From the NCBI GenBank assembly GCA_009829735.1, contig CM020619.1:29600063-29664062 (forward strand): DNA of 64,000 nucleotides, in the 5' to 3' direction. The position numbers and the translations under genes were made by a program. The notes beneath the pieces are model-generated. The model was not told where the DNA came from and made no database searches. It saw only the letters and a program-made list of their open reading frames with translations. Each line of letters begins with the position of its first letter. Within the stretch, counting starts at the first letter, position 1. Source of the DNA: Pyropia yezoensis. Taxonomy: Eukaryota > Rhodophyta > Bangiophyceae > Bangiales > Bangiaceae. Below are positions 19,776 to 30,300 of this stretch, in pieces.

Positions 19776-21579
19776 GCCATCAGAAGGGGGGGGCGATCGA
19801 CAGGGCCAGGGGGGGCGGGAGATTCGGGGGAGTCAGCAGCGGGGGTCGGGCGGGCGGAGCTATTGGGCGGCTCGGCACGGATCGGAAGGTCAGGAGAGTT
19901 GGCAGGGCCAGGAGGGAAAGGCATGTCTACGGTACGTGCTTCGCATAGAAAGGCAGAGAGAGGGTGGCGGAATGGTACTCGGATCCACGCCGTGGGGAGA
20001 GCAGGTGACACCGGAGAGGGGCGTCTCGGAGGGTGGAGCGCCGTCTAGAGCCATGGGGAACGCGCGGAGACGACCACGGTTGATGGCGACTCATTCAACG
20101 GATTCATTCGGCATCATCGGGCAATTGAGCACAGTTAATTCGATTTGGTACGAGTGCTTGTGGGCCCGAAGCCGATGATCTCAGCAACCCCCCCTCAAGG
20201 ACCGATGAAAGCCGGTCGATCGTCCGAAAGCCGCGCTCGGCACCACATCCGCGCTTTCGAGACGCATTAACGAATAGGGCTATGCACATCTGCGCTCCCA
20301 CGCACCCGCACGAGGTCCCTCCTCTTCCCCTCCCCTCCCTGCCGATCTTTTTTGGTGCCCGCTCTCGACGCAGCGGGTGACGTCGTCTCCTCGCCCGCTC
20401 CCTTCGGCGCCCTCTGTTCATTTTTTGGCGCAGCCTTCAGTACGTGGGCGGCCGACCCTTCGCCGTCGTCCCGACTCTCCCGCTTGGTGCCCGCCCCCTG
20501 CATTGCAGAGACGGTCTTCTCAGTGCCCCCGCCCGTTTTCGCCCTCCCGCCCGTTCTCGCCCTTTCGTTGCGCGCCCCCAGGGCGACGGGGGCGCGCTCT
20601 TGGACTCGGCCTTTTGGGGCTATTTCGTTTCGTCATGCTCTGCTTTATAGGCTGTCGTCTATGTTTTGTTGCTTGTTGTTCCCGTCAACCTTGTTTTCCT
20701 CTTTTTATTGCTCCTTTGTACCTGTTGCTTCTATGTGTTGTTTCCCTTCTTTGCTTGCATACCTGCGCGTCTGAGAGTGGATGCGAGTAGGTATGAGATC
20801 TGCTAGCGGAGGAGCTGGGAGGGGGGGGGACCTGGACGGGAGGGTGCTGGGGGAGGGGGGCCCCTCGACGATTCCCCCGGGGGGGCGGAGAAAATTTATA
20901 CAAACGGTGTCTTTCATGCCACGTAGTGCCGTTATCGTAGGGAGCGTACCAATCGTAGTCGCGTCGGATGGGCTGCGTGAGGGTGCGTCCCAGCGCCGTG
21001 CGTATCAAACGCATGAGAGCAACGTACCGACAAGCTGGCGGGACACGCTGCTTCCGTAAGTAGCTCGAAACAAATCCTTACAGATCCCCTCCCGGTTATC
21101 CGTTTCATTTGGGTGCTTCAGCCATGCGCGCAATGTGCGCACCCTCACACCACAGCGGTCGTGCGGCCAGTGAGTGCGTGCACTTGCTAAAACGGCGCGC
21201 GCCCCGCGAAAAATGGTTGGTACTGAGATGACGCACACTGTGAAGAACGCAGTGCAAGGGCATACTGGAGCCCGATCGCACTCGCCAACTTCTGTACTGG
21301 GGCCATTTCAGCTGAATCTGGACTCGCGTGCTGATGAGGACACGGCGCCAGTACGCCCCCAGTCGGGTGGTACGTTTTCGCGACGATCGTTCTGGGATAT
21401 AGAACATAACGACCTCCCATTAGCTGGTTCTCTCTGTTCGATCGCGTCTGGGTCCTTCGTCTCCAGTACTCACAAGAAAAAAGGGCACGAGTGGCGCGGG
21501 CCCCGCTCGATTAGAGAGCGCCTCTGGCTAGCGCACACGTCGCACTTTCGTTTCGTACTTCACGTCGTTGGGGAACACG
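19776..21579. other. Intergenic stretch, no supported gene
   Basis: About 1.8 kb. 20160-20780 is pyrimidine-rich with open frames of poor protein character. 20817-20890 has runs of G. I see no recognisable domain, RNA gene or element. It ends where an LTR of the E3 family begins. Confidence 0.5.
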
Positions 21580-21942
21580 TGTAGCACAATGGGTATCCGC
21601 TGCACGTCCACTCTCAGGGAACACTCACCAAGGGGGATCGGCATCAACGTCACCGGGAGGCCAAGGTTGCTGTCCTTGGAGCGCAAGCCACGGGACCAAG
21701 ATGGGAGCCCAAATAGGAGGGGTTTGTTGTTCTACCTTGGCCGGCGGTGGATTTGCCGCCGGCCCCCTCGTTATAAATCCTCGGAGACACTACTAACTGC
21801 CCTCCACCCCAAGATGCAAGTCCCTCTGGTCATACGTAACTTATAGACACCGTGACCAGTACGGACTCCCAAATTGAAAGCCAAGGATTAGAAGTAGCCC
21901 CCCAATTATTAGGGTCACAATACGGCCAACCATATTGCTACA
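21580..21942 (-). repeat. E3-family LTR (copy 1)
   Basis: 363 bp, reading TGTAGCACAAT...CATATTGCTACA on the + strand, so it is in - orientation relative to E3b. It contains a 9-bp-stem hairpin at 21739-21764 and a TATAAA-type motif near 21774. No 5-bp duplication was found at its outer edge. Confidence 0.95.
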
Positions 21943-22418
21943 TATCCCCCCCTTAGATTCGGCCGGTCCTCGGGTCGAGTTGCATTCGGGTTTCCAAATG
22001 TAAGTGGGTCGCGTGACCGTTTACCAGTCGGGTGGGGCTTTGCGCCCTGTCGCGACAGACACCCCTTTTCGAGGTTGTCTGAGGGGGGTGCCCCCCTTTG
22101 TGTGGTACACACACGATCCGTTTTCCGGACCGTTGAATTCCCGATGCGGGTTTCTGTTCACGACGCCCCTTTCCGAGGGGTGGTGCAAGCGGATCCGACA
22201 CCAGGCGTCTGGTGGTGGGGGGGCCCCTCTCGCGGGACGATTGAGCGGGGGGCGGGGCTGCCCGCGTTGCGTGGGGGCGGTTGGGGGTGACCCCCCCTCC
22301 TTGGTTACCCCGTGTGGGGGCGCGTGGCCCCGATCCAGGTGCCTGGGTGGAGCGCCCTCGTAGCTCGGCTGGCGCGGGTCGTCCCGCGCTGCCGTATCGC
22401 TCGTGTCGAGCTGTGTGG

Positions 22419-22440
22419 TTATAAGCGCGGGTGCCCGCGC
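22419..22440 (+). promoter_or_regulatory. Candidate promoter of the E3a opposite-strand ORF
   Basis: TTATAA (22419-22424) is followed at once by the 16-base inverted repeat GCGCGGGTGCCCGCGC (22425-22440), about 110 bp before the ATG at 22533. The same arrangement is kept in E3b (TTATAA at 33646-33651 on the - strand). Its use as a promoter is inferred. Confidence 0.45.
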
Positions 22441-22532
22441 TTCCCTGGCTTGCTCGCGCGAGCGTTCCTTGTACCAGGTCGAGCCGGCTGCGGCTTCTCG
22501 GCACGGGGCGCCCCTGCTACCCCGGCTCCACC

Positions 22533-23761
22533 ATGTCGGACCCCCAGGTACCCGGGGGCGAGGACGACCTCCTGCTTGAGGAGGAGGAAGAGGTGATGCA
22601 AGACGACGTTCCCGTCTCTGCCACCGCTGCCGAGTGCTTCTTGGCGAGCTTGTCGGAGGACGAAGGCGACCGGTTGACCGTCCGTGTGGCCTCGGAAGGC
22701 GCGCCGGGCCGATTGTCGTCCGTGCGCAGCGGCACGACGGCTCTGTCGGGTGGCGGTCAACCGCGTGTGGCGGCTGCTCCTACTCCTACTCCTCCGGCGA
22801 CCAAGATGGCTCCTCTCGCCGGTGCCGGCGCGGCCCTACCTCAAGACGGCGCCGCCGGTGTGTCGGACGGTCGTGGCGGCACCCCGGCGGGGACGGCGGG
22901 TCAAGACGGTGCGGATGCCCGCCCGGTTGGTGGTGTGTCCGTGGCGGCGGGTAACGGGTCTACCCCTTCCGTCCCCGTGGAGCCCACGTCAGGCCCGGGT
23001 GGCGGCGATGCTCTGCCCGCGGTGCCGCGGGCGATTGGAGGTCGAGGCGTGTCTTCCCCGATGGCGGTGGATTCCGGGAGCTACTCCGGGCGGGCACCCA
23101 CCCTTCTTCTTCCTCCTCGGCACCGTGCGCCTCCGGCACCGGCCCATCTGCCGGTGGGGCTTCCCCCGGCGCCCCCAATTCTTCCTGGGCCCGCCCGGGT
23201 TGCCCCGTTGGGTGGCGGCGTCGCCTTGGCGGCAGGTCAACCCGCCATGTCGATGTCCGACTTGGTGGCTCGGGTTCGAGGCATGACTGTGCAGAAGTCG
23301 ATGGACTCCGCTGGGCGGATGCGGGTGGACTTCCACCAGCCGCGTCTCCCTGGAGAGACCTCCTGGCGCGTCAAGGTGGACCCGAGTTGGGAGCGGGAGT
23401 TGGTGCGGCTGGTCAACCAGCCGAACGCGGTCCGGGTGGAACATCATTGGGTCCTGAGTCAGCCGGACGACCGGCATGCGCAGCTCTGGCGCACCCGGGT
23501 GGGGCGGGGTGAAGTCTACCTCGACTCCGCCTTCGGGGTATGCGACTTGGTTGCTCCCGCGTTGCCGCGGGCGGTTGACTACCCGGCTAGTGCTCGGGGG
23601 ATTGCGGCGGCGGCGGAGCCGGTTGCGTTCGGGGAGACGGTGGGCGATACCGGCCGGTATCCCGGCTTCAAGTACTTCACGGGGGTATCCCCGTATCTGA
23701 CGTTGACGGCTCCCTACCCGCCTATGGCGGGGTGGATGTCGGCGTCTAGCTGGCGGCGCAA
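22533..23761 (+). CDS. E3a opposite-strand ORF, 3' end lost at the E3b junction
   Basis: Starts MSDPQVPGGEDDLLLEEEEE, an acidic N-terminus followed by a Pro/Ala/Gly-rich linker, then an ordered core from about residue 255 (MSMSDLVARVRGMTVQ...). It matches the E3b ORF closely. By eye the ordered core differs at roughly 6% of residues and the linker at clearly more, with small length changes. That pattern fits selection on the core. The homologous part ends exactly at the LTR junction. Confidence 0.75.
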
Positions 23762-24125
23762 TGTAGCAATATGGTTGACCGTAATGTGACCCTAATAATT
23801 AGGGGGGCTACTTCTAACCCTTGGCTTTCAATTTGGGAGTCCGTACTGGTCACGGTATCTATAAGTTACGTATGACCAGAGGGACTTGCATCTTGGGGCG
23901 GAGGGTAGTTAGTAGTGTCTCCGAGGGTTTATAACGAGTGGGCCGGCGGCGAATCCACCGCCGGCTAAGGTAGAACAACAAACCCCTCCTATTTGGGCTC
24001 CCATCTTGGTCCCGTGGCTTGCGCTCCAAGGACAGCAACCTTGGCCTCCCGGTGACGTTGATGCCGATCCCCCTTGGTGAGTGTTCCCTGAGAGTGGACG
24101 TGCAACGGATACCTATTGTGCTACA
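23762..24125 (+). repeat. E3b 5' LTR (copy 2)
   Basis: 364 bp, TGTAGCAATAT...TTGTGCTACA. It has a TTTATAA motif near 23928 followed by a GC hairpin at 23941-23966. Confidence 0.95.
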
Positions 24126-24126
24126 T

Positions 24127-24145
24127 TGGTGGAGCAGCAGGGGAC
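24127..24145 (+). promoter_or_regulatory. E3b primer-binding site
   Basis: TGGTGGAGCAGCAGGGGAC one base inside the 5' LTR, identical to the E2 site at 9724-9742 although the two families are clearly different elsewhere. Confidence 0.85.
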
Positions 24146-24350
24146 GGGTTTCCGTCACCCTTGTGGTGACGCCGTCTTCGGCCCTGGCTCACGGATAGGG
24201 ATCCAGTCCTTTTCTTGTACTCGTGGTGCTGCGATCTGTTTGATTGTTTTGAGTGGTTGCGGTTGACTGCGATCTACGGTTACTCTCCCTCAACTACCCC
24301 CTCGCTCTCTTGTTCGTGGTGACTGTTACTTCGGTTGACTGATTGTGACT

Positions 24351-27300
24351 ATGTCTACCCAAGAGACGGGGAACTTTCAAGGCGACGGATCGGCGTCGAC
24401 GCCGACCCCGGAGCTGAACCCGGGAACGGGGCTCGGTAACCCGATCGACAACATCGAGACGCCGATGCTCTCAGGTGCCGGATCGTCGTTTGGTACGGCA
24501 CGGACGGCCGGGGGCGGCGGACAGCCGCAACTGTCCTCTGCCGACCTCACGCCGCCGCCACCTTCACCAGGGGACTCCCTGATGGCCTCATTGGCTCGCA
24601 TCGAGGCCCGGTTCACCAGGCTCGACGCCCGTCAAGAGCGTACGGAGGACGCAATGGCGGTGCTGATGTCAGCACGCCATACGACGGTACCCCGTCGGGT
24701 CCCCCCCACACCGGTACGGTTCGAGCCGGACGGACTACTTTCGGAGTCCACCAGGGTCAACCCCGGTGTTGCTACTCCTGGACAACCCCCGGACATGGCG
24801 GGTTATGGATCCGACTCGTCGGGTGAGTTGGAACGTAGCCATACGGAGCGCTACGCTCGGAGCACCCAGAGCGGGCTCCGTGGACATGATCCGGAGGGTA
24901 CTTACGCCGGAACAGAGTCGGCGATGGGGCGAGGCGGTACCATCTCGCAGTATCCCATCGACGAAGGGAGCGAAGCAACTCAGGTACCCGAGGCGGCGAC
25001 GCCGGAGGTTCCAGCGTCATTGGTGCAAGCGATGACAGCGCAGGTTACTGCGAGCGTACTGAAGCGGATGGAGTCCGATGAGTTTACTCATCAACTGGCC
25101 AAGCGACTGGATATCCAGGACGCGGACACGGAGATTGTCAACGAAGTCTTCAGGTCGGTACTGACTCCCGAACGTTATCGTTTGGAGGACCGATCCACTA
25201 CCGTATCGGAATCGATGCGTACGACCTCGCACCGAGCGATCCGCTCTATGCAGACCCTTATGAAGGGAGTCCCTATGTTCGGGGGCCCTAACGGACGCCC
25301 GTTGGCAGTCATTGGCTTCTTGACTAGCTTCAAGGCAGCCGCAGACAAGGCACTCGTCAACGAGGGGCTGGCGCTGGAGATCCTCCCGTTCTTTGTTGAC
25401 GAACGGGTCCGAGGCATCCTCCGCGAGGCATCCCCGATGCCGGGAATGAGGGTCGCAACCACCCCCATGGATTACCGTGGTATACTGAAGGAGCTGCTTA
25501 GCAGCTACCTCAGTGAGGACAAGTGCGAAGACCACTATCGGGCCCTTCGCACCGCCACCGTCCAGTCCTGGGAGGATGAGGAGATGTTTGGACGCCGGAT
25601 CCAAGAGCTCGACTACGAGCTGGGGAAGCTCCTCGGCGAAGGGGAACTACGGGCCATCCTGTTCGCAGGAGTACCCAACTATGTGCAGATATCCGCACGG
25701 GGAGCCAATACGGCTCGAACGAGCTTCAGTCGACTGATGCACATGTGCAAGTCCCTAGAGGACGCCTACCGGGTGCTACACCCGGAATGCGCCTTGGCCC
25801 CGAAGCCCAAGGGTGAGGGAGGCAAGCCCAGTCTTACCCCGGTACCGAGGCAAGAGAAGGTGGAACGTAAGGCCGCACCAGTACTGGTGGCGACCGAACA
25901 GACCCCTACGGGTGAGGATGAACCTCTAGTCGACCAACAGGGCCACCTGTTGCTACCGGCGACGCCGGTGATTGATGAGCATGGTACGGTGGCGTACATC
26001 GCCCCGGCTGGGACTGAGTTCCAGGTCAACGAGGAAGCGGGTCGGCGCGTCCCGTATGTGCGGACTACGGGGTATGCCCCGGTTACGGGTAACCCCCACC
26101 AACCCCTGCCGACGTGGGCAGTGCGTACGGAGGCACCTCCGCACTTCGCTGGTAGAACCAACCGGCTGGGGGAGTCCATGTTCCGGTTGGCACCGGGACC
26201 CAAGGCCTACCAAGGGGCGGGCACTCGGGCGACCGAGGCAGGCAACCGGACCTATGGAGCCAACACGACGCGGACGCCCGGGACGGCCGGCACGTCCGGA
26301 TGTATGTTGTGCGGAGACCCCCAACACTGGGTGTCCGCATGCCCACTCATCCCGGAGGTGTCTCGACGGGCAGCGGCGCAACGCAAGGCATCCATGGGTG
26401 GGTATCCCGCCCGAGGCCCGGCACCAGGTAGGCAGCAAGCTCCAGGAGGAGTACTGGCAGTCGAGGAGGCACCCCGTGGAGGCACCCCCTCCCTCGGATG
26501 CCCCGGAGGACAGTACCCGGCCGAGCACGGGAAACGAGTAAGAGGAAGGACGACACGGGGTCGCTGGGGTAACCCTAGCAAGCCACCCCGGACTGCCGCG
26601 GGGAAGGCCCCACGGAGAGCGCGGTTGAGCCGACGCCGCATCAACCCCCGGGTACACCTTCCGGCCCCGACGACACGGCGTCAGGGAATGGATGACCAAC
26701 CACCAAGGTTGGGAGGAGAGGACGGGAAGCCCCGTCACATGGAACCAGGCAAGGGCCCTGTTCAGGATGCCCGAGCTACACCGGAAATCGGGGTAGGCCA
26801 CGTACTGTTCACCTTGGAGAACTTCAAGGTATCGGCCACACTGGGGGTTGACCCCCAGTCGACCCGATCGTATTACCCCGTACTGGATACAGTGGCTGGA
26901 CCTAACTTGATCCGGAAGGATACGCTCCCGGACAAGTGGCTCCCGCGAGTCAGAATTGCTCGGGGACCCACGATCAAGGATGCGAATGGTCGTCTCATTC
27001 GTACGACCGCAGTGATGTCGCTGCGGGTCACCATCGGGGAGCTCACTACGGAAGTTGACTTCCTGGTGTGTGAGACTCTATCTGTGCCCTGCATACTGGG
27101 GTGCACCTTCATCAACGTTCACGTTGATGCAATCTGGCCGGGCCGGAGGACCGTCGAGCTGCAAGAGGCCGACGGGACCAAGAGAGGACAGACAGCTATC
27201 GTCAGGGACCTGACGCTACAAGGGAGCCACGTTAGCGTGGCTGAGGTATACGCCAGCGTAGAACCGAAGACGCTCCGGCTGGCCAAGCGGACTCGTTTTG

Positions 27301-30300
27301 AGCCATTATCGGAGACCGTCCTCCCGGTTATCTGTGACCTCGCAGGCATCTGCAGAGTCCAGTCCAACCTACGAACCTACAAGCGCCATGGGTTGACCAT
27401 GGCCAATGGTATCGCAGACCTCCCAGCAGGGGGGTCATCACTGCTCGTGATGGCGAACTATCGCCGTATGGCAGTCACCCTCCGGAAGGGAACTATCCTC
27501 GGGATTGCCGAGCTCTACGAAGGAGATATCCTTACCCCTGACAAGGAAGGTCAAGTGGAACCACTTGAGGTGCTGGCGGTCGCCGAGACCACCGAGCGAC
27601 AGCAACCCGATGACGGGAAGCCTAACCCCTCGGCGGCTCCGGCGGACATTCCGCCAAAGGACCAAGAAGCTTTGAAGGCACTGGCCGAGGCTGACCTCGA
27701 CCACCTTCCCCCTTCGGTAGCTGAAGGGGTACGACGGATGCTAAGAATGCACGACGTCATGTGGACCGGTGGGGCGCTGGGTACCATTGGGGCAACCCAA
27801 CACCGTATAGACCTGGTACCAGGTGCTCGACCAGCGCGGTCGCAACCGCATCACGCGGGACCTATGCAACGAGAGATCGTTGATGGAAAAGTGAAGAGGA
27901 TGAGCGAAGCTAAGGTGATCCGACCTTCGTTGTCGGAGTGGCGCGCCCCAGTCGTTATCGTACCGAAGAAGCATCAAACCCCTCGGTTTTGCATCGATTA
28001 TCGACGCCTCAACTTGCTTACCAAGAAAGACTCATACCCTTTACCAAGGATGGACGAGTGCATCGACTCACTGGGGGAAACCACAGTGTTTACCACTATC
28101 GACTACAATGCCGGGTACTGGCAGATCCCCGTTGCGGAGGAGGATATCCCCAAGAAGGCGTTCGTCTGTCACAGTGGCGCGTACGAGTTCCTAAGGATGC
28201 CCTTCGGATTGTCCAACGCTCCCGCTACATTCCAGCGGGCCATCGACATCATACTGTCGGGAGTCAAGTGGCGTAACTGCCTAGTGTACTTGGACGATGT
28301 CATCGTCTTCTCGCGTAACATGGATGACCATGTGCAACATGTCGACGACGTACTCACCCTCTTGCGGAACGCCGGGGTAACCCTGCGCCTCAATAAGTGC
28401 GTCTTCTTTCAGCAGACTGTCGAGTATCTGGGTCACCAGATCACACCAGGTAAACTGGGAGTGCTCGAAGCTAATACCCGGGCACTCCGGGATGCGCAAT
28501 ACCCAACCACCCAGACACAGCTGAAAAGCTTCCTGGGGATGTGCAACGTATACCGACGGTTCGTCAAGGACTTTGCTCGTATAGCCAAACCGTTAACGGT
28601 TCTGACGAGCAGCGCCTTGCGAAAGGTACTCCAACCTCCCTCGCCCAGCGAGGGAGAGGCATTCGAGCTGCTCAAGCAAGCTCTGCTAGTCCCGCCCGCG
28701 CTTGCGTTGCCGCATAGACGCGGGACCTTCGTCATCGACATCGATGCCTGCGACAACCAAGTGATATGCACCCTGTTACAAGGTGAGACCATCATCGGTA
28801 CCGATAATGCTATCCCGGACCTACATCCGGTGGGGTACTTCAGCCGGACACTCAACCCGGCTGAGCGTAACTATAGTGCCACCGAGCGCGAAGGCCTCGG
28901 AGTCATATGGGCAGTGCAACTGCTCCGGCCATACCTGGAAGGTTCCAGGTTCATCGTGAGGTCCGACCACGAACCTTTACGATGGCTTCTCAACCTTGGT
29001 GACAAGGATTCCAACCGCCACGGTCGGCTAGCCCGGTGGAGGCTGAAGATGGCCGAGCACGACTACCGGACCATATATAAGGCCGGCTCTACCCATCATC
29101 TGGGAGACGCGCTGTCGCGACTCGATAAACCGAGCGGGGATACCCGACAGGTGGACGAGGACGTCCCGGTGGTACCGGTGTGCGTGGTGGGTAATGCTAC
29201 CCAAGGTATGGCTGACCATACCATGGCACACCTTGCGTGCCCATTGACCCTCGCGGACTTCCGCGAGGCACAGGCCAATGACGATGACCGTAAACGCCAT
29301 CGTGCTAACCTCCTGGCCGGCACGGCCGGCATCTTCTCCGAGAACGAGGACGGACTCATGTACCGGCGGGCAACCGCCGATGGGCGGCATGAAGTCGTGG
29401 TTCCCGTGTCCCTACGACAAGCCGTCACGGAACAAGAACACGAGAACCCAACAGCCGGACACCCGGGGGGTTCGCGCATGTTCGCAGCAATGCGAAGGTT
29501 CTTCTACTGGCCAGCAATGGCCGTCGACGTAATCGACCACGTGCGGGGATGCCACCCGTGTGCACGGAATCGCATGAGTCTTCATAGGCGGGCATCCGCT
29601 ATGAAACTGTCCCCCCCGGATGGACCCAACGAGCAAGTCGCTATCGACATACTCGGGCCGCTTCCGGTAATGGAAGAAGGGAACAGGTACATCCTGGTCA
29701 TGTCGGACCGCTTTACGAAGCTGTCACGGGCAGTAGCAATCCCGAGCGATACGGCCTACACCATCATGAACGCAGTGGTTGACCACTGGATCAGTGCTTA
29801 CGGAGTAATGAAGCAACTCCTCTCCGATAACGGAGCTAACCTGACGTCAGCATTCTGCACTAAGGTCCTGGGCATGTTCGGTATCGAACCCCGTCGGGCA
29901 TCCGACTACCACCCGCAGTCCAACGGGCAGGTGGAGCGGTTCAACCGCACCATCGTCAAGATGCTCCAATGCTATGTGGCGGAACACACGAAGACGTGGG
30001 ACAGGCTTCTGTCCGTCTTGACCCTGGCATACAATGCCAGGCCTCACCGGAGTACCACCATTGCCCCACTGGAATGGGTCATGCCGATGGGCGTCGGTAA
30101 CCTGTCGCTGCCACCGGGCAGATGCACTCGGTATGACATACCGAAGGGCCGACCGGCCGAACGGATCCACTTATCTTGGTTGGCCAAGCTATCGTGGATG
30201 ATACCCAAGCTCAAAGGTGCCCTTGACCGTACACAACTTCGATACAAGAAGAACTTTGACGCCCGGCTACGGGTACGCAACGCAACCCTGGTAACAGGTG

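Larger units (their letters stand above)
21580..23761 (-). mobile_element. E3a: 3' fragment of an E3-family gypsy element
   Basis: In element sense (- strand) this is the 3' end: part of the opposite-strand ORF, its upstream region, and the 3' LTR (21580-21942). It stops abruptly at 23761, where the 5' LTR of E3b begins in the opposite orientation. The rest of E3a is not found after E3b. Together with the missing target duplication, this suggests inversion, recombination or self-integration. Fragmentary fossil. Confidence 0.85.

Noticed and set aside
20352-20774. 140-codon Phe/Ser/Cys-rich + strand frame
   Set aside because: Follows a pyrimidine-rich tract; no start context, domain or splice support.
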